The notes under the pieces: model-generated | Databases searched by the model: none | Told to the model about the DNA's origin: nothing | Seen by the model: the letters and a program-made list of their open reading frames with translations, nothing else | Position numbers and translations under genes: made by a program | Origin: Pseudoduganella lurida | GTDB lineage: Bacteria; Pseudomonadota; Gammaproteobacteria; Burkholderiales; Burkholderiaceae_D | Length of the DNA stretch: 64,000 nucleotides | Assembly (NCBI RefSeq): GCF_007830455.1 | Contig: NZ_VLLB01000008.1 | Coordinates: forward strand, 124,001 to 188,000 | Reading direction: 5' to 3' | Shown: positions 8,602 to 16,690 of the stretch, in pieces | Numbering within the stretch: position 1 is the stretch's first letter | Layout: each line of letters begins with the position of its first letter

Positions 8602-9675
8602 ATGAATCATCGCCATCTGGCTTTGTCGGCTGCCGTGCTAGCCATGTTCGCAGTGGTACCTTTGCAGGCGGCGGAGCCGCTGAAAGTTGCATTTGTCTTC
8701 TTTGGCAGTGTTCAGGATGGCGCGTGGACCTATTCGCACGACCAGGGGCGGCTTGAAATGGAGAAAGCCTTGGGTAGCAAAGTCAAGACGACGCATGTGG
8801 AAAATGTTCCAGACGGAGCAGATGCAGAGCGCGTGATACGCAAGCTGGCGGCGGAAGGAAACAAGCTGATTATCGGTGCCTCGTTCGGCTATATGAATGC
8901 CATTGAAAAGGTGGCCAGAATCTATCCAGATGTGACATTCGAACATGTTACCGGCACGAGGCGGTCCAGGAACGTGGGGACCTATGCGACCCGCGATTAT
9001 GAAGGGGTCTACCTGCAAGGTATTCTGGCTGCAAGGATGACCAAGTCCGGCGTCATCGGCTTCGTCGCACCATTCCCCATTCCGGCGGTCCTGGCAAATA
9101 TCAACGCCTTCACGCTGGGGGCGCAAAGTGTCGATCCAAAGGTCAGGACCCGCGTGATGTGGGTGAACACCTGGTACGATCCGGCTCGCGAAAAACTGGC
9201 GGCTGAAGCACTGATCTCTCAGGGGGCCGACGTCCTGGCAAACGATACCGCGTCACCGGCTGTACTCCAGGCTGCCCAGGAAAAGGGCAAGTATGGTTTC
9301 GCACGTGATGCCGACATGAGCCGGTTTGCGCCGAAGTCCCATCTGACGGCAACGACGAACCAGTGGGGCAAGTTCTATACAGAGACCGCATTGGCTGTGA
9401 TGAGCGGGACATGGCGATCCGGCGACGTACGCGGCGGCCTGAAAGAGGGCATGGTCAGGATGGCGCCCCTGAACGGTGTCGTTCCGGCCGATGCGGCGAA
9501 GCTGTTCGAAACACGCAAGGCGCAAATGAGCGCAGGGAAGCTCAATCCGTTCCGCGGTCCGATCAAGGATCAGCGTGGCAACCTCAAGGTTCCGGCAGGC
9601 GTCGACATGCCGTTGCAGGAAGTCCTCTCGATGAACTACTACGTTCAAGGCGTCGAAGGCGCGATGCCAAAATAA
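8602..9675 (+). CDS. BMP-family ABC transporter substrate-binding protein
   Basis: A 357-residue periplasmic binding protein of the basic membrane protein (BMP/Med/PnrA) family, whose studied members bind nucleosides or related purines for ABC import. The ATG at 8602 follows AAGAGAA and gives a clean Sec signal peptide (NHRHLALSAAVLAMFAVVPLQAA). The mature part starts with KVAFVFFGSVQDGAWTYSH, the N-terminal strand and ligand loop of the family, with a second lobe near GVIGFVAPFPIPAVLANINAF. No permease or ATPase gene is in the window, so the transporter partners must be elsewhere. It sits next to the Rieske oxygenase cluster and ends in a strong hairpin terminator. Purine-type ligands are an inference from family and context. 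Confidence 0.85.
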   Translation: MNHRHLALSAAVLAMFAVVPLQAAEPLKVAFVFFGSVQDGAWTYSHDQGRLEMEKALGSKVKTTHVENVPDGADAERVIRKLAAEGNKLIIGASFGYMNAIEKVARIYPDVTFEHVTGTRRSRNVGTYATRDYEGVYLQGILAARMTKSGVIGFVAPFPIPAVLANINAFTLGAQSVDPKVRTRVMWVNTWYDPAREKLAAEALISQGADVLANDTASPAVLQAAQEKGKYGFARDADMSRFAPKSHLTATTNQWGKFYTETALAVMSGTWRSGDVRGGLKEGMVRMAPLNGVVPADAAKLFETRKAQMSAGKLNPFRGPIKDQRGNLKVPAGVDMPLQEVLSMNYYVQGVEGAMPK

Positions 9676-9727
9676 GGTCGGTGGCTGGCACCGTGCCATG
9701 CGCGGCAAGCCGATGTCGATGGCTGGC

Positions 9728-9757
9728 GGAAAGCACGGATTCGTATCCGTGCTTTCC
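9728..9757 (+). terminator. hairpin terminator after BMP gene
   Basis: A perfect 13-bp inverted repeat, GGAAAGCACGGAT / ATCCGTGCTTTCC with loop TCGT, lies about 50 bp after the BMP-gene stop and before the 3' end of the convergent LysR gene. No strong T-run follows, but the stem could terminate transcription in both directions. Confidence 0.7.
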
Positions 9758-9804
9758 GATTTCGATCGGTCATTTTGCATGTGCGTCGTGCGATTGGCAT
9801 GTGG

Positions 9805-10758
9805 TCAGGAGGTACGCAGTACCGACGGAAAACCCACGTACTGGTTATACGAATCCATGTGCCGGACACTAGTCGTCATGAGGTCCACGAAATCCTTCAG
9901 TTTGCGTGTCTTGTACCGCTGCTGCTGGTAGGCGCAATAGATGCGGGTGCGCTCCGGTTTCCAGTTCGGCAGCACCGGCACCAGCGTGCGCCGTGTGACC
10001 TCGGGACGAGCGAAGAAGTCGGGCAGGAGCGCGATACCGGTGCCGTCGAGGCAGAACGATTTCATCACCCAGTAGTCATTCGTCGCCACGCTGCATTTAG
10101 GCACGTATGGTTGGCTATGCCGGTCCGAGTGCAGCATTGTTTTTTCGCTGGCACCTTGTGATTCGCCGAGGATGATGGAGTCGTGACGCGAGATGTCGAG
10201 CGGCGTCACCGGAATGCCGCGGCGCTGCAGGTACGCCGGACTGGCGTACAAGCCATGACTGATGCGCCCCAACAGCTTCGCGACGACGTTGGGCAAGTCT
10301 GGTGGTTCGGCACACACATAACAGTCCATGTCGCTGACATCGGGAAGATTGCCTCCCCAGGCGATATCCATCCGGCATTCGACATTCGGGTAGCGTTCGC
10401 GAAACAGCCGGGTAACGTGACATACGAATGCCGTACTGAAGACACTGTCGGCGAGAATGTTCAACGTGCCAGTGACGCCGCTGTCCAGCTCCTGCATTTG
10501 TACCCTGGCGGTTTCGATCCTGCCGGCAAGGTCCGCCAGCATCTCTTCGCAATGCGCAAAAAAAACGCGGCCTGGTTCGGTGGGCACGACGCCCCGTGCA
10601 CGCCGTGTCATCAGCGTGGCGCCGAGCGTTTGCTCCAGGCTCATGATCTGCCGGCTCAGGGTCGCCTTCGATATCCCGCTCACCTCTTCGGCACGCGTCA
10701 AACTGCCGTTACGCATCACCAGCGCAAACGCCTCGATCAGACGTAAATCGATCTGCAT
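9805..10758 (-). CDS. LysR-family transcriptional regulator
   Basis: A 317-residue LysR protein. The N-terminal winged helix is clear (DLRLIEAFALVMRNGSLTRA, then SKATLSRQIMSLEQTLGATL). The effector domain includes GTLNILADSVFSTAFV. The start at 10758 is preceded by GGAGAAAAGG, which favours it over an upstream ATG at 10818. It is transcribed divergently from the Rieske/demethylase-like operon, with about 190 bp between the two start codons. It is the obvious candidate regulator of that operon, with a methylated purine or pathway intermediate as possible effector (inferred). Confidence 0.88.
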   Translation of the reverse strand: MQIDLRLIEAFALVMRNGSLTRAEEVSGISKATLSRQIMSLEQTLGATLMTRRARGVVPTEPGRVFFAHCEEMLADLAGRIETARVQMQELDSGVTGTLNILADSVFSTAFVCHVTRLFRERYPNVECRMDIAWGGNLPDVSDMDCYVCAEPPDLPNVVAKLLGRISHGLYASPAYLQRRGIPVTPLDISRHDSIILGESQGASEKTMLHSDRHSQPYVPKCSVATNDYWVMKSFCLDGTGIALLPDFFARPEVTRRTLVPVLPNWKPERTRIYCAYQQQRYKTRKLKDFVDLMTTSVRHMDSYNQYVGFPSVLRTS

Positions 10759-10949
10759 CCTTTTCTCCAGAATCCAATAGCTTGTCCGCAAGAGCGCTGA
10801 ACGGCCCATGCCTTTCACGCGGCCAGCCTATCACGCGCGGACGATGCCGAGCGTTCCAGAACTGAAACAGTGAGTGATCGCAACCCCCTTACTCCTCGAC
10901 GCGCCGCGCTTTAGATTGGCGGTGAACACTTATTTGAGGAATCGAAAAC

Positions 10950-11666
10950 ATGACAAACGTGATCAGTACCAGCGTTACTGCCACAGCATCGCAGGGCGGC
11001 GCGTGGTACCCGGTAATTCCCGCGAGCGATCTGGTCCACGCAAGCAGTATCGCGCTAGGTTTTGTCGAGGGAGAGGAGCTTGCCTTGTGGCGGGCGCCGA
11101 ACGGCGTCGTCCAGGCATGGGAGAACCGCTGCCCCCACCGGGGCATGCGATTCACGCTGGGCCGTGTCGTCAATGGCCGGCTCTCGTGCGCCTACCATGG
11201 CTGGGAATTCCAGTCAGGGTCTGGCCGTTGTTCGGCGATACCTGCGCATCCGGAGATGCCTGTCCCACGGAGCATTTGCGCACGCACCTTCCAGGCCGCG
11301 GAGGCCAACGGGATTGTCTGGGTCGCTCGCCAGCAGAACACCGTAGCGCCTCCGGTCACGGCGGTGCACACGATCCTTCGGTCGCTGGGCATTCGCGCAC
11401 CAGCGGACCATGTCATCCGCGCGTTGGCCGGTGACGGCTGGCGCTCGTCGGCGACGGATGTGTTCTTGGGCGACATCGGCGGCCAGCAGGTGGTTCTGTA
11501 TCTGGCGCGGGCCGCGGTCGGCCTGGTAATGCTGCATGTCGGACTCGTGGACATGCTGGATCCGGCGCAAACATCCCGCCTGCATGCCGGTCTGCGCCAG
11601 CTGCGCACCGCTATCGAAACACAGTGGCGCCTTGCTTCGGTGGGCCAGGAAGGAGAACGGCAATGA
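10950..11666 (+). CDS. stand-alone Rieske [2Fe-2S] protein of an oxygenase system
   Basis: A 238-residue protein. Residues 18-130 form an oxygenase-type Rieske domain with cluster ligands Cys61 and His63 (CPHRG) and Cys80 and His83 (CAYHGWEF). The remaining ~105 residues are unlike the usual catalytic domain and contain no mononuclear-iron motif. In ordinary Rieske oxygenases this domain is the N terminus of the alpha subunit. Here it is a separate gene, overlapping by four bases (ATGA) with a catalytic subunit that lacks it. It probably relays electrons from the downstream reductase to that subunit, the job done by the extra N-terminal Rieske domain of NdmD in caffeine degraders. A GAGGAATC ribosome site supports the ATG at 10950. 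Confidence 0.85.
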   Translation: MTNVISTSVTATASQGGAWYPVIPASDLVHASSIALGFVEGEELALWRAPNGVVQAWENRCPHRGMRFTLGRVVNGRLSCAYHGWEFQSGSGRCSAIPAHPEMPVPRSICARTFQAAEANGIVWVARQQNTVAPPVTAVHTILRSLGIRAPADHVIRALAGDGWRSSATDVFLGDIGGQQVVLYLARAAVGLVMLHVGLVDMLDPAQTSRLHAGLRQLRTAIETQWRLASVGQEGERQ

Positions 11667-12523
11667 CTGCAAGGACGAGCGACAAGAATGTGCTGAACGC
11701 ATGGCTGACCGTTGGTCCTGCCAGCCGCCTGGTCGGCACGAGCCAGGACCGCCCCTACACGACGCAGCTGATCGGCTTGCGTGCATGTGTGTGGCAGGGC
11801 GCCGGTGCGGCCCCCTCGGCATTCCTGGCCGGAAATCAAGTCCATGTCCAGATCCGTTACGGCTACATCTGGATCTGGCCCGAAGGTACGCCCGGCGCGC
11901 TGTTCGACTTTGCCGAATACGGGGAAGCAGGGCGCCGAATCGTGGACAGCGATGGTATCGGCGTCGCCGTATCCGGTCTCCGGATGATTGAAAACTTCCT
12001 CGACATGGGGCACTTTCCCTTTGTGCACGCCGCTTATCTCGGCGAGGTGCCGAATACGGAAGTGGCGCCGTACGCCGTGAGGATCGATGAAGTGTCCGAC
12101 GAGATATGGGCCACGGAATGTTGCTTCGTGCAGCCAAAATCGTCCATTGCCTCGACCACGCCCCTGGAGGTGCGCTACGTCTACCGGGTCATGCAGCCCT
12201 TTGCCGCAATGCTTTACAAGACCTCGTTCCTCCATCCCGGCTGCATGGATGTCCTGACGCTTTTCGTGCAGCCAGTGGCCGAGGACCGCATCATCGCGTA
12301 CGGACTGCTGGCCTATCTCGATGATCAGTCGACCGAGAACGACCTGATCTCCTTCCAGCACACGATCTTCGGCCAGGACAAGCCGATCCTGGAAAACCAG
12401 GTGCCGAAATGCCTGCCGCTGCGGCCAGGCAGCGAGGTGCCGGCGCGTTGTGATGCGGCGTCGATTGCCTACAGGCGCTGGCTCCAGGGCCGTGGAATGC
12501 AGTATGGCGCCATCGTGGATTGA
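11663..12523 (+). CDS. Rieske-oxygenase catalytic subunit lacking its Rieske domain (NdmC-like)
   Basis: A 286-residue protein with the non-heme iron domain of Rieske oxygenases. The segment ENFLDMGHFPFVH at 110-122 supplies the bridging Asp114 and iron ligands His117 and His122, and the end has the family's ASIAYRRWL. The N terminus keeps the flanks of a Rieske domain (NAWLTVGPASRL; RYGYIWIWPEG) but the ~70 residues with the Cys/His ligands are missing between them. Loss of exactly this segment is what distinguishes NdmC, the 7-methylxanthine N7-demethylase, from NdmA/NdmB. The ATG at 11663 overlaps the upstream stop. N-demethylation, releasing formaldehyde, is inferred. O-demethylation or another oxidation cannot be excluded. 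Confidence 0.82.
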   Translation: MTARTSDKNVLNAWLTVGPASRLVGTSQDRPYTTQLIGLRACVWQGAGAAPSAFLAGNQVHVQIRYGYIWIWPEGTPGALFDFAEYGEAGRRIVDSDGIGVAVSGLRMIENFLDMGHFPFVHAAYLGEVPNTEVAPYAVRIDEVSDEIWATECCFVQPKSSIASTTPLEVRYVYRVMQPFAAMLYKTSFLHPGCMDVLTLFVQPVAEDRIIAYGLLAYLDDQSTENDLISFQHTIFGQDKPILENQVPKCLPLRPGSEVPARCDAASIAYRRWLQGRGMQYGAIVD

Positions 12524-12532
12524 GGCGCACCG

Positions 12533-13522
12533 ATGGCTGATGAATTGAATGAACCGCGCGACCGGGTGCCGCTGAAGGTCCGTCGCAAATGGATGATCGC
12601 CGACGGTACCGTCGGGCTGGAACTGCAACGCATGGATGCGGCCCCGGTCATGCCGACAGCACCTGGCTCCCACATCGAACTGACATTGCCGGGGACCGAT
12701 GGCAAGGCTCTCTTGCGTCACTATTCGCTGTGCAACGCACCCGATGAACTTGATCATTATGTGCTTGCCGTGAAAAGGGACCCTTGTTCACGTGGTGGTT
12801 CCGCCTACCTCCACGACCACCTTGGTGAAGGCGACCTCCTTCTTGCTAGCGAGCCGCGCAATCAGTTTGCACTGGCTGAAGGGGCTTCTCGTCACGTGCT
12901 GATTGCCGGCGGAATCGGCATCACGCCGCTGTTGGCCATGGCGCAGTATCTGCACGCACAGGGCGATCAGTTCGAGCTGCACTATTTCGCGCGGGCGCTT
13001 CAAGCCGCTGCATTCCTCGATCGTCTCAGCCGGTTTGCAACGTCGTACAGCTTGCACCTCGGTCTGACACCCGAGGAAACAGAAGCGGCGGTCGCTGCCA
13101 CGGTCGCGCGCGCGGATGCGAACACCCACGTCTATGCCTGTGGACCTGCACCGCTGATCGCTGTTGTCGAACGCCTCGCGGGCGCACGACTGAGGCCAGA
13201 CCAGTTTCATCATGAATACTTTGCCGCGCCCCGTTGTGTCGTTGACGATGCAGCAGGTGCCTTTCGGGTCGAGTCGGCCAGAACCGGCGCCGTATTCGAT
13301 GTCCCCGCTGACCAGACGATTGTCCAGGCGCTGGAGGCTGCCGGTCATGCAGTGGCCATTGCTTGCGAACAGGGTGTTTGCGGCACCTGCCTGACCAGGG
13401 TCCTCGCTGGCACGCCTGATCACCGGGATGCGTATCTCAATGCCGCTGAACGCGCCAGGGGAGACCAGATGCTGATATGCGTGTCACGCGCGCTGTCCCC
13501 AACGCTCATCCTCGACCTTTGA
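12533..13522 (+). CDS. FMN/[2Fe-2S] oxygenase reductase (PDR/VanB/NdmD type)
   Basis: A 329-residue electron-transfer protein that passes electrons from NAD(P)H to a Rieske oxygenase. The order is a flavin-binding barrel with RHYSLCNAP, a nucleotide-binding domain with GGIGITPLL and YACGP, and a C-terminal plant-type [2Fe-2S] domain with Cys-x4-Cys-x2-Cys (CEQGVCGTC) and a distal Cys in MLICVSR. This is the class IA architecture of phthalate dioxygenase reductase and VanB. NdmD has the same core plus an N-terminal Rieske domain that is absent here and encoded two genes upstream. The start is nine bases after the catalytic subunit's stop. Confidence 0.92.
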   Translation: MADELNEPRDRVPLKVRRKWMIADGTVGLELQRMDAAPVMPTAPGSHIELTLPGTDGKALLRHYSLCNAPDELDHYVLAVKRDPCSRGGSAYLHDHLGEGDLLLASEPRNQFALAEGASRHVLIAGGIGITPLLAMAQYLHAQGDQFELHYFARALQAAAFLDRLSRFATSYSLHLGLTPEETEAAVAATVARADANTHVYACGPAPLIAVVERLAGARLRPDQFHHEYFAAPRCVVDDAAGAFRVESARTGAVFDVPADQTIVQALEAAGHAVAIACEQGVCGTCLTRVLAGTPDHRDAYLNAAERARGDQMLICVSRALSPTLILDL

Positions 13523-13534
13523 AAGATATCTGCA

Positions 13535-14176
13535 ATGCGATTATTCGACTACGAACTCTCCGGCAACTGTTACAAGGTACGCCTGATGTTGCATCTCCTG
13601 GGGACCAGCTACGAACGCCACCCGATCAACTTCCACCCCGGGAGGGAACACAAGGCGGCGTGGTTCCTCGAGCAGCACAATCCCCTTGGCCAGATCCCCG
13701 TGCTGGTCGACCAGGGCGTCTCGATCCGCGACGCGCAGGCCATCCTTGTGTACCTGGCGTCCAGATTCGATATGACGAACCAGTGGTATCCCGCCGATGC
13801 GTTGATCCGTGCCCGCATCCAGATCTGGCTCGCAACCGCTGAGGAGATTACGCGTACCGCCTCGGCGGCGCGATTGCATGACGCACTGGGCTATGCGTTC
13901 GACGTGGAAGCGTGTCGTACCGGAGCGCGTGCCGTGTTCCGGCTCCTCGACGATCACCTCGCCGAGCAGCACAGCGCCGGCGGGCGCTGGCTGGCCACGC
14001 CTCATGCACCGACGATCGCGGACATCGCCTGCTTCCCTTACGTGGCGCTGGCGCAGGAAGGCGGCGTTTCGCTCGACGAGTTTCCGGCCGTGCGCGCATG
14101 GATTGCCGACTTTCGCCATCAGCCCGGGTTCATGGGCATGGCCGGCATCATGGCGCCACAGTTGGGCGCCCATTAG
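13535..14176 (+). CDS. glutathione S-transferase-like protein (NdmE-like)
   Basis: A 213-residue GST-fold protein with a thioredoxin-like N-terminal domain (NCYKVRLMLHLLG, NPLGQIPVLVD, SIRDAQAILVYLA) and an all-helical C-terminal domain (PTIADIACFPYV). It follows the reductase by 12 bases in the same operon. In caffeine-degrading Pseudomonas a GST homologue, NdmE, is needed to hold the NdmC/NdmD demethylase together. Its presence beside an NdmC-like subunit lacking its Rieske domain is the main reason to suspect the same role here. A catalytic glutathione role linked to the next gene is the alternative. Confidence 0.85.
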   Translation: MRLFDYELSGNCYKVRLMLHLLGTSYERHPINFHPGREHKAAWFLEQHNPLGQIPVLVDQGVSIRDAQAILVYLASRFDMTNQWYPADALIRARIQIWLATAEEITRTASAARLHDALGYAFDVEACRTGARAVFRLLDDHLAEQHSAGGRWLATPHAPTIADIACFPYVALAQEGGVSLDEFPAVRAWIADFRHQPGFMGMAGIMAPQLGAH

Positions 14177-14292
14177 TCATCCCACGGTAACGAGCATGAT
14201 CGGTTCTCGAACGGAACGGCGAGATCGCGCACTGGCGCCGCGCGACCTGCACCAGATCGTCCGTGTAACCGACCACCAGAAGGACGCATCGA

Positions 14293-15411
14293 ATGAAAAC
14301 CAAAGCCGCAGTCGCCTGGCAGGCCGGCAAGCCATTGACGATCGAAACGGTGGATCTGGCTGGTCCACGCACGGGTGAAGTGATGGTGGGGATCAAGGCC
14401 ACCGGCATCTGCCATACCGATTACTACACGCTGTCCGGGGCCGATCCGGAAGGTGCGTTTCCCGCCATCCTAGGCCACGAAGGCGCGGGCATCGTGGTAG
14501 AAGTGGGACCAGGCGTGAGCTCGCTCCGTCCTGGCGACCATGTGATTCCGCTATATACGCCGGAATGCCGAGAATGCAAATTTTGCCTGAGCCGCAAGAC
14601 GAACCTGTGCCAGAAGATCCGCTCCACGCAGGGCCGCGGCCTGATGCCCGACGGGACTTCGCGGTTCTCGATCGACGGCCGGCCGATCCTGCACTACATG
14701 GGCACCTCGACCTTCGCCAACCATATCGTGGCGCCGGAAATCTCCCTCGCGAAAATCCGTCCGGATGCGCCCTTCGACAAAGTTTGCTACATCGGCTGCG
14801 GCGTGACCACGGGCGTGGGGGCCGTACTGTTTTCCGCGCGGGTGGAGGCTGGCGCCAACGTCGTGATCTTCGGGCTGGGCGGCATCGGCCTGAATGTCGC
14901 GCAGGGCGCTCGCATGGTCGGCGCCAACCGCATCATCGGCGTGGACCTGAATCGGGACCGCGAAGCAATGGCGCGCAAATTCGGTGTGACGGACTTCCTC
15001 AATCCCAGGGAGATCGAGGCGGCCGGCGGCAACATCGTCGACGCCATCATTGCCGTGACGGACGGCGGCGCCGACTACAGCTTCGAGTGCATAGGCAGCA
15101 CGAAGACGATGCGGCAGTCGCTGGAATGCTGTCACAAGGGCTGGGGGCGCTCGATTATCATCGGCGTGGCCGAAGCTGGTGCTGAAATCAGCACGCGGCC
15201 GTTCCAGCTGGTGACTGGCCGCAAGTGGGAAGGTTCCGCGTTCGGCGGAGCGCGCGGCCGCACCGATGTGCCGAAGATTGTCGACTGGTATATGGAAGGC
15301 AAGCTCCGTATCGACGATCTGATCACGCACACACTCAGCCTCGACCAGATCAACCATGGCTTCGACCTCATGAAACGCGGCGAATCGATCCGTTCTGTCG
15401 TCGTCTTCTAG
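14293..15411 (+). CDS. frmA: glutathione-dependent formaldehyde dehydrogenase (class III ADH)
   Basis: A 372-residue zinc alcohol dehydrogenase of class III type, oxidising S-(hydroxymethyl)glutathione, the spontaneous adduct of formaldehyde and glutathione, with NAD+. The catalytic-zinc segment GICHTDYYTLSG is near the N terminus and is followed by GHEGAGIV. The structural zinc is bound by four Cys in PECRECKFCLSRKTNLC. The coenzyme site reads GLGGIGL. No S-formylglutathione hydrolase (frmB) follows. It is last in the Rieske/GST cluster after a 116-bp gap, which fits removal of formaldehyde made by oxidative N- or O-demethylation. Confidence 0.92.
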   Translation: MKTKAAVAWQAGKPLTIETVDLAGPRTGEVMVGIKATGICHTDYYTLSGADPEGAFPAILGHEGAGIVVEVGPGVSSLRPGDHVIPLYTPECRECKFCLSRKTNLCQKIRSTQGRGLMPDGTSRFSIDGRPILHYMGTSTFANHIVAPEISLAKIRPDAPFDKVCYIGCGVTTGVGAVLFSARVEAGANVVIFGLGGIGLNVAQGARMVGANRIIGVDLNRDREAMARKFGVTDFLNPREIEAAGGNIVDAIIAVTDGGADYSFECIGSTKTMRQSLECCHKGWGRSIIIGVAEAGAEISTRPFQLVTGRKWEGSAFGGARGRTDVPKIVDWYMEGKLRIDDLITHTLSLDQINHGFDLMKRGESIRSVVVF

Positions 15412-15674
15412 ACCGGGTGCCTGGTGGACGCGGCGCTGTCAGGGCGGCGACAGCCAGTCCACCACAGCTTGATCAGATCACCAAGGCGTTCGCGGAGCAT
15501 CGACACGGCCCCGCTGCATGGCGCCTCCTCGACGCTGCCTGCGCCTTCGACGCAGGAACGTTCGAAACCCGACCGATGCGGTGACACCGTCGCGAGCGAT
15601 CGTTCACCAGGCGCAACCGTACATGTCGGTTGGACAGACGAGCCCATGCGCGCCGATCACCGGTCGTTGGCCAC
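15412..15674. other. convergent intergenic region
   Basis: About 260 bp between two convergent genes, the formaldehyde dehydrogenase and the deaminase. I see no gene and no strong T-tailed hairpin. Confidence 0.4.
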
Positions 15675-16682
15675 TCACGATCCACCTCCGGCTTTTGCGT
15701 CGAGCTCCGCGAGATAGAGGGCTACCGACGATGCGGGGAGAAAACTGGTGGTAAAGCTGTTGCGCACGAGTTGGCGGATCTCCGAACGCGTCAACTCACT
15801 GGCCTCCGCAATCACGCGGTAATTTTCCGTGATCGACCCGAACCAGGCAGGATCGTCGGAATGCAACGAGGGCCGCATACCGTCCACGAGCATCTGGCGC
15901 ACGGGATGCTCGGCGAGCGATGCGACTACGCCCAACTGGACCTCGGAGCGCGGGCAGACCGTCACAGCAGTTCCCGCTTCGCCAAGCCGGCGAGCCAGTG
16001 CCGGTCGTTCGTAGACCCGGTTGCCATGGTCGATGCGGTCCACTTGCAGAAGGTCGAGTGCTTCCTCGATATCCTCCGGCGGACCTTCGAACCCGGCATG
16101 GGCGACCAGCTTGAGGCCCATCGCGCGCGCCTGCCGGAAAAGTCGGGTGAACTTTCCAGGCGAATGCCCGACTTCCGCCGAGTCGATTCCGATCGCCACG
16201 ATTTGTGCGCGATAGGGTGCCAAAGACGCCAGTATTTCCAGCGCTTCCTCCTCGTCCCGCTCGCGCATGAAATTCACGATGAGCATGGTCGACAGACCGA
16301 TGCGGGCCGCATGGCACTGAGCCCTCGCAAGTCCTTCAAAAACGGTTTCCACCAGCACGCCGCGTGTCGTGTGAGCTTGCGGATCGAGCATCAGTTCCAC
16401 ATGGCGAACGCCTTCCGCGACCGCACTGTCGAAATACGCCGATGCGACCTCGGCGAAATCTTCCGCATGCAGCAGGACGGTGGCTGCCTTGGCGTATATT
16501 TCCAGGAAATCGTCCAGGCTCGCCACATCGTAGGCGACGCGCGCGGCGTCCACGCTCGCGAACGGATCCACGCCGTTCCGTCGCCCTGTCGCGATGACCT
16601 GCTCGGGAGTGACGCACCCTTCCAGATGCACATGGAGTTCCGCTTTTGGCAGTGAACGGATGAAGGCAGCAAGATCAGTCAT
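15675..16682 (-). CDS. adenine/adenosine deaminase family protein
   Basis: A 335-residue amidohydrolase of the adenosine deaminase family, which removes the 6-amino group of a purine using a zinc ion. The zinc and catalytic motifs are present: PKAELHVHLEG at the N terminus, HAGFEG, RIDHGNR, the CPRSE segment, and SLHSDDPAWFG. The SDDPA-F form of the last motif is the one seen in bacterial adenine deaminases rather than true adenosine deaminases. The start at 16682 is eight bases after the stop of an MFS transporter gene, so the two are probably one transcript under TetR control. It may feed deaminated purines to the neighbouring oxidative cluster (inferred). Confidence 0.87.
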   Translation of the reverse strand: MTDLAAFIRSLPKAELHVHLEGCVTPEQVIATGRRNGVDPFASVDAARVAYDVASLDDFLEIYAKAATVLLHAEDFAEVASAYFDSAVAEGVRHVELMLDPQAHTTRGVLVETVFEGLARAQCHAARIGLSTMLIVNFMRERDEEEALEILASLAPYRAQIVAIGIDSAEVGHSPGKFTRLFRQARAMGLKLVAHAGFEGPPEDIEEALDLLQVDRIDHGNRVYERPALARRLGEAGTAVTVCPRSEVQLGVVASLAEHPVRQMLVDGMRPSLHSDDPAWFGSITENYRVIAEASELTRSEIRQLVRNSFTTSFLPASSVALYLAELDAKAGGGS

Positions 16683-16690
16683 GCCTGCGA

